Source: an uncultured Bacteroidales bacterium
Lineage (GTDB): Bacteria > Bacteroidota > Bacteroidia > Bacteroidales > P3
DNA: 64,000 nucleotides
Direction: 5' to 3'
NCBI GenBank assembly: GCA_900317285.1
Contig: ONGA01000001.1
Coordinates: 124,001-188,000 of the forward strand
Under the pieces are notes generated by a model that did no database searches, was not told the origin of the DNA, and was given only the letters and a program-made list of their open reading frames with translations. The stretch's first letter is position 1. Each line of letters starts with the position of its first letter. The position numbers were made by a program, and so were the translations under genes. This document shows positions 1-5,997 of the stretch, one piece after another.

Positions 1-1
1 T

Positions 2-259
2 ATTAAGAAGATAAATATTATTTTTAGATTTGATGACGATGCAGTTGTTATAGAATGTCATAGTAATTCAAAAGAGGGCTTTGATAAACAAAAGATAAAT
101 ATCTCAAAAACAGAGAAAAATACTGCCGTAGCATATATAAAAAATATGAATAGATCTGATAAAATAGAATACACTATTAGAGTTGCCAATGTTACGGAAA
201 ATACTTTTTCTGCAACAGAATGTGATATCATAGGCTTTAAGGTAAAAGTAAAAGAATGA
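2..259 (+). CDS. C-terminal end of an unknown protein (partial)
   Basis: An open frame enters from the left edge and stops with TGA, giving 85 residues of a protein whose start lies outside the window. The visible part alternates hydrophobic and polar residues and is rich in Lys, Asn and Ile (for example IEYTIRVANVT near the end), which suggests a beta-sandwich domain; this is inference. Composition is AT-rich compared with most of the window. A perfect hairpin follows 23 bp after the stop, which supports a real gene end. I do not recognise the family. Confidence 0.6.
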   Translation: MKKINIIFRFDDDAVVIECHSNSKEGFDKQKINISKTEKNTAVAYIKNMNRSDKIEYTIRVANVTENTFSATECDIIGFKVKVKE

Positions 260-282
260 GAAAACAATATTGTTCATATATT

Positions 283-314
283 ATAGCGGGTCGGAATTAA
301 TTCCGACCCGCTAT
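283..314. terminator. Perfect palindromic, probably bidirectional terminator
   Basis: A perfect 32-bp palindrome (arms ATAGCGGGTCGGAATT) lies between the ends of two convergent genes: the partial gene on the left and the leftward lipoprotein gene on the right. A TTCTTTCT tract follows on the + strand. Placement and symmetry fit a terminator serving both strands. Confidence 0.8.
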
Positions 315-353
315 TCTTTCTGTGGTAAATTCAATTCACCTTACAGGAGGAAA

Positions 354-800
354 CTAATGCTTGAGGCGACGGATGAGTTTGATGAGGGGGATGAAAAGGA
401 GTCCGAGGAGGAAGGAGATTAGGAGGGGTTTGATGGGGGATTTGGGGTTAATGGGTTGAATGGGCAAGATGGGGTTGGTAGAAGTGGATTCTTTGGAGGT
501 GGATTGGGTTGCGGTTTGGGTGGTGGCGTGGGATTGAAGGGCGGTGCGGTCTTGGTTGGTTATTCTCTCTCGGTCGGTGATGGTGGTGAGTTTGGTGGTG
601 TCGCCGTCGGTGTTGGTTTGGATGGTGATTGTTGTGGTCTCGCGCACGGTGTCGTGGACGGCGAGGGTGACGGTCTGACGGAGGGTGTCAGTCGCGGCCA
701 TTGTGCTGGTCTGCTGCGTCACGGTCTTGCTGCTTCTGCAACTCACTGTAGACAGGGCAAGCGTCACTATGAGGGCAGTCGTTAATTTTCTGTATTGCAT
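354..800 (-). CDS. Lipoprotein with C-terminal membrane segment, spanin-like
   Basis: 148 residues. The N-terminus is a signal peptide ending in a lipobox (LSTVSC, Cys21). A Thr/Gln-rich middle follows, then a proline-rich stretch with a three-residue period (around residues 110-124), then a hydrophobic helix (about 126-141) and a basic tail. Lipid anchor plus proline-rich linker plus C-terminal membrane helix is the architecture of unimolecular phage spanins, which fuse the two membranes at lysis; known o-spanins are also proline-rich lipoproteins. The gene overlaps the upstream membrane/coiled-coil gene by 113 nt in another frame and lies downstream of an amidase, as spanins do. The proline-rich part is encoded by a 9-bp-period G-tract repeat. 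Function is inferred from layout only. Confidence 0.6.
   Translation of the reverse strand: MQYRKLTTALIVTLALSTVSCRSSKTVTQQTSTMAATDTLRQTVTLAVHDTVRETTTITIQTNTDGDTTKLTTITDRERITNQDRTALQSHATTQTATQSTSKESTSTNPILPIQPINPKSPIKPLLISFLLGLLFIPLIKLIRRLKH
422..474. repeat. 9-bp-period G-tract array inside a gene
   Basis: G-runs begin every 9 bp at about 426, 435, 444, 453, 462 and 471 on the + strand, with six-base loops. This matches the G3-N1-7 pattern of G-quadruplexes. On the coding strand it gives the Pro-Ile-x repeat of the lipoprotein. The same 9-bp register recurs at 1468, 13629 and 13796. Confidence 0.7.
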
Positions 801-1029
801 TTCTCAAATGGGTTATCTCGTTGCGTAATTCCCTGACTTCACGCCGCAGGGGATCGGCGATGTTTTCCTTGAACTCGTCGACATACATCTTCGACAGGTT
901 CATGTCCTTCTGACGGTTGTCGGCCTTCAGGCTTTCAATTTCCTGACGATGGCGGCGGCGGTCGAACAGCCAACCGCCACCGGCGACGAGGGTTAATGTT
1001 GACAGGATGATGTTCCAAAGGTTATTCAT
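688..1029 (-). CDS. Small membrane protein with coiled coil, possible i-spanin or holin
   Basis: 113 residues. One N-terminal membrane segment (about residues 4-22) is followed by an Arg/His cluster and a long charged heptad-rich helix (about 28-85), likely a coiled coil, then a Cys-containing tail. This is the layout of inner-membrane spanins (Rz-like): N-terminal anchor, periplasmic coiled coil. It sits 16 nt downstream of the amidase gene, and its 3' end contains the start of the lipoprotein gene in another frame, as in Rz/Rz1. A single-segment holin or an unrelated phage membrane protein is possible. No sequence family was recognised. Confidence 0.55.
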   Translation of the reverse strand: MNNLWNIILSTLTLVAGGGWLFDRRRHRQEIESLKADNRQKDMNLSKMYVDEFKENIADPLRREVRELRNEITHLRNAIQKINDCPHSDACPVYSELQKQQDRDAADQHNGRD

Positions 1030-1045
1030 AAACTGAAAAATGAGG

Positions 1046-1459
1046 TTAGAGATTGTTGTCTTTGCACCATTGTTGGACGTCGAAGCAAGGGCAGGCGCGG
1101 TTGGCGTATTCGTTGTGTCCGTGGATGGCGGTAATGGGGTATTCTTCCATCAGGTCTTGGACGAGCTGGAGTAGAACAAGACGCTGCGCCTCGGTTCGGG
1201 TGTCGGCGGCGTGGCCGTCGGCATCAAGGCCGCCGACATAGGCAATGCCGATGCTTTGGACGTTGTGGCCGGGGCAATGGGCGCCGACTTGCTCGATGGG
1301 ACGGCCTGAATGGACGCTGCCGTCGGGATAGATGACATAGTGATAGCCGATGTCGTGCCAGCCGAGGCTTTTATGGTAGCGGCGAATGCTCTCCACGGTG
1401 CAGTAGGCATCGGGGCGGGTGGCGGTGCAATGGATGATGATTTCAGTGATGGTTCGCAT
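1046..1459 (-). CDS. N-acetylmuramoyl-L-alanine amidase (phage lysozyme type)
   Basis: 137 residues, the size of T7-lysozyme-like amidases (Amidase_2). It should cut the bond between N-acetylmuramic acid and L-alanine in peptidoglycan. Zinc-site features are visible: IIHCTAT near the N-terminus (His10), the W-H-x-I-G-Y-H-Y motif around residues 34-42, and the C-terminal HGHNEYANRACPC segment that supplies the second His and the Cys ligand. There is no signal peptide, as for an endolysin released by a holin. It is followed by the membrane/coiled-coil gene and the spanin-like lipoprotein, making a lysis cassette. Confidence 0.9.
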   Translation of the reverse strand: MRTITEIIIHCTATRPDAYCTVESIRRYHKSLGWHDIGYHYVIYPDGSVHSGRPIEQVGAHCPGHNVQSIGIAYVGGLDADGHAADTRTEAQRLVLLQLVQDLMEEYPITAIHGHNEYANRACPCFDVQQWCKDNNL

Positions 1460-1467
1460 TTTTTGAT

Positions 1468-1497
1468 GGGTTTAGTGGGACTAATAGGCTTAATGGG
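1468..1497. repeat. 9-bp-period G-tract repeat upstream of the amidase
   Basis: GGG/AGG tracts at 1468, 1477, 1486 and 1495 (+ strand) repeat every 9 bp. The third tract is degenerate (AGG). It lies in the amidase leader on the transcribed strand as C-tracts. Confidence 0.55.
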
Positions 1498-1502
1498 CGA
1501 AA

Positions 1503-1546
1503 GAAAAGGGGAGCAAGCCGACCGCACCGCGGGCAGTCGGCTTGCT
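1503..1546 (-). terminator. Rho-independent terminator after the fibre-like gene
   Basis: On the - strand, an 11-bp stem (AGCAAGCCGAC with GTCGGCTTGCT) is followed by CCCCTTTTCTTT, 14 nt after the stop of the 192-residue gene. It separates the structural genes from the amidase gene. Confidence 0.75.
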
Positions 1547-1559
1547 GAATTAGTTAGGT

Positions 1560-2138
1560 TTAGGCGGCAGCGAGATAGAGAATGTTGACGGTGTCGCCTT
1601 TGGCGTAGTGGCTGGGGTCTTTGAAGGTGAGCTTGTTGTCGGTGATGGTGTAGTCGGTGGGCGGCTGCATCAGGCCGTTGACGAAGACACCCACGGCACT
1701 TTCTGCATAGGGCGACTTGGTGAGGGTGATTTCGGGGGTGAAGTCGACGCTGTCGAGGGTGAGGACAGTAGGATTGGGGAAGGCAATGTTTTTCTCCGTG
1801 GCCACGACCTTGCCGCTGGAGAGGGCGAGGCTTACAATGGCCTTGGTGGTGGTGCCAGTACCGGCGGTGTTGGTGGTGTTGACACCTGTGACAGGGAGGG
1901 CAGTCTTGGCGACCTTGACAGCGGTGCCTTCCTTGGTGACGGCAGACACATACTTGCCACTCTCGGCACTGCCGCCGGTGACGGATTGGAGTGCGCCGCC
2001 CATAGCGTCGCTTACGGCGTTATTGATTTTCTCATTTGTTGAGGCTGCGGTGGCCAGTTGGTCGGTCAGGGTTGACCAGTCGTCGGAGACTGCGGGCGAT
2101 ACTACGCCATCGATTTGTTTTACTTTGAGTTTCTGCAT
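1560..2138 (-). CDS. Phage fibre/appendage-like structural protein
   Basis: 192 residues, rich in Thr, Val, Ala and Ser, with no signal peptide. An N-terminal helical part (to about residue 70) precedes beta-rich sequence. The last 45 residues (VFVNGLMQPPTDYTIT onward, ending GDTVNILYLAAA) resemble the C-terminus of the next gene upstream (VYINGLRYTLGKDY onward), so the two probably share a small beta module. Position between a DUF6266 gene and a lysis cassette, together with composition, suggests a virion or particle appendage. I do not recognise a named family. Gap to the upstream gene is 24 nt. Confidence 0.6.
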   Translation of the reverse strand: MQKLKVKQIDGVVSPAVSDDWSTLTDQLATAASTNEKINNAVSDAMGGALQSVTGGSAESGKYVSAVTKEGTAVKVAKTALPVTGVNTTNTAGTGTTTKAIVSLALSSGKVVATEKNIAFPNPTVLTLDSVDFTPEITLTKSPYAESAVGVFVNGLMQPPTDYTITDNKLTFKDPSHYAKGDTVNILYLAAA

Positions 2139-2162
2139 GATTCTTTGTTTTTTGATTGTTCT

Positions 2163-2507
2163 TTAATGGGTGATTGGGATGGCTTTGAGGATGATTTCGT
2201 CGTCGCTCTCGATGCCACGGAGTTCGAGGCCGTCGGCTTTGATGCCGTCGGACAACTCCTTGTAGTCCTTGCCGAGGGTGTAGCGGAGTCCGTTGATATA
2301 GACTTCCGAGGTTCCAGAGACAAAGGGCTGTCGGCTGATGAAGAGTCCTGACAAGAAATCAATGCTCGCGGCCTTGATGATGCGCGGCACCAAGTCGGAA
2401 AGGCGGACTTGCGCGGCATTGCCGTCGGCGTCGTAGCCCAGGATGTTGAGCTTGGGGACGGACGCGGGGTCGGCGGTCGGGAGGGTTGTGATTTCTAAAT
2501 CTTCCAC
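2163..2507 (-). CDS. Small phage-like structural protein sharing a C-terminal module with its neighbour
   Basis: 114 residues. The N-terminus (TTLPTADPASVPKLNILGYD, then DGNAAQVRLSDL) looks like the start of a phage tail or fibre protein. The C-terminal half, with VYINGLRYTLGKDY and an EIILKAI ending, parallels the end of the 192-residue neighbour. It is probably co-transcribed with that gene and the DUF6266 gene. Function is inferred from context only. Confidence 0.55.
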   Translation of the reverse strand: MEDLEITTLPTADPASVPKLNILGYDADGNAAQVRLSDLVPRIIKAASIDFLSGLFISRQPFVSGTSEVYINGLRYTLGKDYKELSDGIKADGLELRGIESDDEIILKAIPITH

Positions 2508-2511
2508 TTTA

Positions 2512-2550
2512 CGAATTGAAAATTGAAATATGAAAATCGAAAATTATTGA
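2512..2550. repeat. AATTGAAAATTG-type dispersed repeat
   Basis: Upstream of the 114-residue gene are three or four degenerate copies of AATTGAAA/AATCGAAA. The same family appears near 23048, 23120, 23505 and inside the beta-galactosidase gene at 46342-46425. Confidence 0.6.
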
Positions 2551-2578
2551 TGCATAGTTAGTGTTAGCCGTCGGCTGT

Positions 2579-2600
2579 GGAGGGCAAGGGGTCGCCCTCC
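2579..2600. other. Hairpin between structural genes
   Basis: Inverted repeat with arms GGAGGGC and GCCCTCC and an 8-nt loop, just after the DUF6266 stop on the - strand. There is no clear T-run, so it may be a processing or weak termination site. Confidence 0.4.
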
Positions 2601-2630
2601 GAGGAGCAGACGGATGATTGGGCGGGGCAG

Positions 2631-3506
2631 TCAGGGTGTGGTGGTGTTGAGTTCGGGCTGTAGATAGACAGCGGCGGAGTTGATGCCGCCGTAGCTGTTG
2701 ACTGAAGCGATAATGGCGGTGTTGCTCTGGTAAGTGGCCAATGCGGAGTTCTCGACATAGAAGAACTGCGTGCTGACTTTCAACGTGCCATCGACACCCT
2801 CACGGCTGTGTACCCAGACAGCGGCACCGTTGGTTATCTCCTCTGAGGTGGCGAGGCAGTTGTCAGCGACAGAGAAGCCAATCTTTTCCACGATGTTCCA
2901 TAGAGGCGTGTCGTCGGCAGTGTTGAGCACCACCTTGTAGCCCTTGATAGTGGCACGAGGGGTGCGGGTCACAGCATCGACAGACTGCTTACCATGGAAG
3001 AAAGTGAGCTGATCGCCCTCGAGAAACGAAGTGTTGTTGTTGATGACGGCCTGCGAGAACTGTGCTACGGTGGTTGTAGCAGTGATGGAGAGAGAGCCGA
3101 GGGCCACGCTGCTGACCAGCTTGTTGTTGCTGTTCCTGGCCATGCTGATGCTGGGCAAAGAACCACGCGTAATTTGATAGGGTGCAAGGATGGCCCCGCC
3201 GTTGAGTTTCATCCGCTTGGTGATATAGACCTTGACGACCCCGAGGTTGGCCTGGATGAAGGCGTTGTAGACCGACATGTGCTGTGGTAGTTCCTCGAAG
3301 CCACGGCGCAGCATAGAGTCGAACTGCTTGTAGATGGCACCGAGGTTGGCCCACTGGGTGCGGATGTTCATTTGCTGCTGACTGCGACGAGGAGTGATGG
3401 GCTTGACGGGGGCTTCGCTGACGACGGTGCCCACCTTGGTCTGACGGTAGATATACTCACCTACCTTGCCGCGAATCTTAGTGTTGATTCCGAATACTTT
3501 TGCCAT
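2631..3506 (-). CDS. DUF6266 family protein (first copy)
   Basis: 291 residues. The N-terminal 90 residues match my recollection of DUF6266: GKVGEYIY, a basic segment with P-x-T-P-R-R-S-Q-Q-Q and N-x-R-x-x-W, a long helix, then YNAFIQANLG. The rest is beta-rich with no catalytic motif I can see. The second copy at 21889 has the same layout (GKIGPVVG, NPQTPAQQ, ARNAFIKLN). The family is common in Bacteroidetes and its function is unknown to me. Here it starts a leftward run ending in phage-like fibre and lysis genes, so a particle-related role is a reasonable inference. A phased 10-bp repeat and a -7-like element lie upstream. Confidence 0.75.
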   Translation of the reverse strand: MAKVFGINTKIRGKVGEYIYRQTKVGTVVSEAPVKPITPRRSQQQMNIRTQWANLGAIYKQFDSMLRRGFEELPQHMSVYNAFIQANLGVVKVYITKRMKLNGGAILAPYQITRGSLPSISMARNSNNKLVSSVALGSLSITATTTVAQFSQAVINNNTSFLEGDQLTFFHGKQSVDAVTRTPRATIKGYKVVLNTADDTPLWNIVEKIGFSVADNCLATSEEITNGAAVWVHSREGVDGTLKVSTQFFYVENSALATYQSNTAIIASVNSYGGINSAAVYLQPELNTTTP

Positions 3507-3607
3507 TGTGTTGTTCCTTTCTTTGTTAAAGGGTTATACATTCTGTTGATTCGTCTTTTGGGCGTGGCTCGGTATGTGCACCTACCGGCTGGCTTCGAAA
3601 GACGCGG

Positions 3608-3615
3608 CAAAAGTA
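3608..3615 (-). promoter_or_regulatory. Putative -7 element (TACTTTTG) for the DUF6266/lysis block
   Basis: TACTTTTG matches the Bacteroidetes -7 consensus TAnnTTTG and faces the DUF6266 gene about 100 nt away. No convincing -33 TTTG sits at the usual 19-nt distance, so this is tentative. Confidence 0.4.
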
Positions 3616-3660
3616 CAGGGGCGGCAAAAAACGGATTCGGGGATTGCGGGGTTAAGGGGC

Positions 3661-3700
3661 GATAAAAGGGGATAAGGGAGGATAAAGGGGGATATGGGGT
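3661..3700. repeat. Four 10-bp tandem repeats (GATAAAGGGG type)
   Basis: Four units start at 3661, 3671, 3681 and 3691: GATAAAAGGG, GATAAGGGAG, GATAAAGGGG and GATATGGGGT. The period is close to one helical turn. The array lies upstream of a DUF6266 gene, as does the 11-bp array at 21801. Confidence 0.75.
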
Positions 3701-3775
3701 GGGAATTGGAATGTGTGGAAGGGGTAAAAAAGGAGAAAAGGAAGTGGAAAATCGAAAAAATGAGGGTTAGAAAGG

Positions 3776-3815
3776 GCATAAAAAGCCACGGCAAGCGTGA
3801 TGGCTTGCCGTGGCT
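3776..3815 (-). terminator. Rho-independent terminator of the ImmA/DUF4411 operon
   Basis: A 13-bp stem (AGCCACGGCAAGC with its complement) is followed on the - strand by TTTTTAT, 21 nt after the DUF4411 stop. Confidence 0.85.
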
Positions 3816-3836
3816 ATATGGATTGATGAATAATGA

Positions 3837-4340
3837 CTAATAGGTCTGTTCCAATTCGCGGAACATATCAGCCATCATAATACATCTTGCTCCAAAGGCA
3901 TTACAAGCATCGGGCAATTTGATTTCACCAGCATTATGAGGATTTGACTTTTCAAAAGAAACCACAGTGTATTCTTCAGGATACGCCGCCGAAAACGCAA
4001 CTAAATAAATGTCGGCTTTTGTTGGGTCGAGAAACTTCCTTTTTGCGGTGTTATTATAGATTCCATGAGATTGTGCCCAATTGGATACTTCGCTAAATTT
4101 CGCCATTGTTGCATCTGATTCAAATCTCTCAAAGAAGTCTCTTGGCAGAGTGTTATTAACCCAGCGTTTGAGTTCGTCATCATGGACGAACAATTCTGCC
4201 TTCACCTTGTCAATGCTCCTAATGACAGATGAATCTGACAGCTCCTGTATTTTATTCCAAAAACTAATTGCTACATCAAGAGGGTTATAGCCTCCGCGAT
4301 GAGGTGTAATGAAACTATTGGTGTCTAAAATATACTTCAT
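3837..4340 (-). CDS. DUF4411 family PIN-like protein (probable toxin)
   Basis: 167 residues. The start MKYILDTNSFI carries the first PIN acidic residue (Asp6). Further candidate acidic residues are Glu49, Asp110 (KADIYLVA) and Asp144 (LPDAC), spaced as in PIN ribonucleases. DUF4411 proteins are, from memory, small PIN-like proteins usually encoded next to an XRE/ImmA-type gene, exactly as here: the partner ends 6 nt upstream. The likely role is an RNA-cleaving toxin held by its partner. Substrate is unknown. A terminator follows. Confidence 0.85.
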   Translation of the reverse strand: MKYILDTNSFITPHRGGYNPLDVAISFWNKIQELSDSSVIRSIDKVKAELFVHDDELKRWVNNTLPRDFFERFESDATMAKFSEVSNWAQSHGIYNNTAKRKFLDPTKADIYLVAFSAAYPEEYTVVSFEKSNPHNAGEIKLPDACNAFGARCIMMADMFRELEQTY

Positions 4341-4346
4341 TTCCTA

Positions 4347-5468
4347 TCATCCATAAATATACTGGGAGTTAAACACTTTTCGGTAGGTATCTCCCTTCAA
4401 TCCCGTCAAACGATATGCTTCTGTGTGTAAAATCTGATTACTACTTAATGCAGAATTGACATACAGGAGGAATGTTCTACTCATACGACGAATTGTATTG
4501 ATATAGAAATCACCACCTGTACCTTTCTTTGGCTTCTGTGGCTCCTGTTGCCATTGGTGGTAATATTGCCAGTATTCCTGTGCACTGATGTATCCGTAGT
4601 CCTTGGCACATCGGGCTACTGCATATCTACTTATTTTAGATTTACGGCTAATACCGGAAAAATCGCCATGGTATGTGCGCCAAAGAATATCAAAGAGAGC
4701 TTTAGGCATCAAGAACTCAGCAGCGACAGCATCACATAACCGCTCCGTTGCAGGGGTATGTTCCATCTCCAAATCGCCAAGTCCTGCACTATAGCCAATC
4801 AATAAATGAGCAAATTCGTGAGCCAAAGTAAAAAGTTGAGCAGCCTTGGCATCTTTGCTATTGATGAAGATAAAGGGAGCGTATTTGTCAGCCAATGCAA
4901 AACCTCTGCAATCTTCTACGGAAAGTGTGCGGTGGCTATTGGTTCCGACAATACTATTAAAGTTCACTATTACACCTCGCTCTTCCATGACACCCGCCAA
5001 TTTGTTCAGCGCCTCTTCGGTGGAAGCAAGTTTTGTTGCCCAATCGATTGGAAGATTGAGAACCTGACGCATAGTTGCGCATACGTCAGTGGAATTGGCG
5101 TTTTGATTATGTATGGCGACAAAAGAAAGCTCCTCGCCGTTCTCTTGAATGAGATACTGTCGCAGCCATTCTTGACGGTCTCGTATAATATTCACTGTGT
5201 CGTAAATATCGATATTCAATTTGTCATTTACACGGCGGAACATGGGAATGGGCATCTCTTCGCGAGGTGGTTCTGCAAGAAATAAATACCCTAGGGGGAC
5301 ATGGAGCGTATGAGCAAAATCTTCCAACTGTTTCAAGGTTGGTTTTTTTTCACCCAAAGCCCATTTCCTCACATTATCATGTTCTTCAAGGTATGCTTGA
5401 TAATCATGACCTGCGCGAGTAACAGCCCATTCGAGCATGTTTGGCAATATGGTATTTGCATTATTCAT
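4347..5468 (-). CDS. XRE/ImmA-type metallopeptidase, probable antitoxin or regulator
   Basis: 373 residues. An N-terminal helix-turn-helix region (about 1-65, with LKQLEDFAHTLHVPLGYLF) is followed by a zinc-metallopeptidase domain of the ImmA/IrrE family: AHEFAHLLIG places the HExxH ligands at His217, Glu218 and His221, and ERLCDAVAAEFLMP (from residue 242) gives the downstream acidic ligand. Such proteins bind DNA and cleave or control partner proteins. The tight link to the DUF4411 gene (6 nt) suggests a toxin-antitoxin operon with autoregulation. It is more AT-rich than the metal-efflux operon to the right, consistent with acquisition. Confidence 0.85.
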   Translation of the reverse strand: MNNANTILPNMLEWAVTRAGHDYQAYLEEHDNVRKWALGEKKPTLKQLEDFAHTLHVPLGYLFLAEPPREEMPIPMFRRVNDKLNIDIYDTVNIIRDRQEWLRQYLIQENGEELSFVAIHNQNANSTDVCATMRQVLNLPIDWATKLASTEEALNKLAGVMEERGVIVNFNSIVGTNSHRTLSVEDCRGFALADKYAPFIFINSKDAKAAQLFTLAHEFAHLLIGYSAGLGDLEMEHTPATERLCDAVAAEFLMPKALFDILWRTYHGDFSGISRKSKISRYAVARCAKDYGYISAQEYWQYYHQWQQEPQKPKKGTGGDFYINTIRRMSRTFLLYVNSALSSNQILHTEAYRLTGLKGDTYRKVFNSQYIYG

Positions 5469-5529
5469 TACATTTTAATAACGAGTAATTATTGCATTTA
5501 TTGTTTGGTAATAGAAAGAATTTTCGAAA

Positions 5530-5563
5530 GTAAAAAAGGACGAGGGGGAAAAAACTCGTCCTT
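5530..5563 (-). terminator. Terminator after the DUF4248 gene
   Basis: On the - strand a 9-bp stem (AAGGACGAG with CTCGTCCTT) is followed by TTTTTAC, about 29 nt after the DUF4248 stop. Confidence 0.75.
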
Positions 5564-5591
5564 CGGAATTATTTAAATTGCGGATAAATGA

Positions 5592-5798
5592 TTACGGTTC
5601 GCCGAGGAAGGAGAAGATGATTTGGATTTGTTTTGGGGAGAGGATTTTGCGGGGGCGGGAGTAGCCGGTGGCTTGGAGGGCGGCGAGGAGGGGTTTGTTG
5701 GAATGGATTTCGTGGGCGAGGAGTTTTCCTGCGCTCTCCTTGCTGCGGTCGGGGAAGTAGGCCATGGCAAGGTCTTGCTTGAACATAAATTGAGACAT
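5592..5798 (-). CDS. DUF4248 domain protein
   Basis: 68 residues from the ATG at 5798. A longer frame exists upstream, but the family match begins here. It fits DUF4248: LAMAYFPD near the N-terminus, a basic helix, LQATGYSRPRK, then ILSPKQIQIIFSFLGEP. The family occurs widely in Bacteroidetes, often near HU-like and amidase genes; its role is unknown and the C-terminal half suggests a small DNA-binding fold (inference). The 180-bp leader contains two hairpins (5825-5842 and 5850-5878). Confidence 0.75.
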   Translation of the reverse strand: MSQFMFKQDLAMAYFPDRSKESAGKLLAHEIHSNKPLLAALQATGYSRPRKILSPKQIQIIFSFLGEP

Positions 5799-5824
5799 AA
5801 AATAAAGGATTAAGTTAATAATTA

Positions 5825-5878
5825 CATTGCCCGTAGGCAATGCGGAATTTAACATTAATCCCTTTGGCCTCAATGTTA
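5825..5878. other. Two hairpins in the DUF4248 leader
   Basis: Inverted repeats CATTGCC/GGCAATG (5825-5842) and TAACATT/AATGTTA (5850-5878) lie between the end of the efflux-pump gene and the DUF4248 start. They could end pump transcription or shape the DUF4248 leader. Confidence 0.4.
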
Positions 5879-5997
5879 TATGTGATATATGGTTTCTGTT
5901 ATGGCATATCTGGGGAGGGGATATGAAAGGGGCTGGCGTATGAATGTACATCAAACTTCTCACATGAAGAGAACGAAAGTAGCATTGCAGCGATTAT

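Larger units (their letters stand above)
3507..3836. other. Intergenic region with repeat array, promoter-like element and terminator
   Basis: 330 bp without a gene, between the DUF4411 gene end and the DUF6266 start. It holds a terminator hairpin (3776-3815), a 10-bp tandem repeat (3661-3700) within G-rich DNA, and a TACTTTTG element on the - strand (3608-3615) that could be the -7 of the DUF6266 promoter. I see no small gene. Confidence 0.6.
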
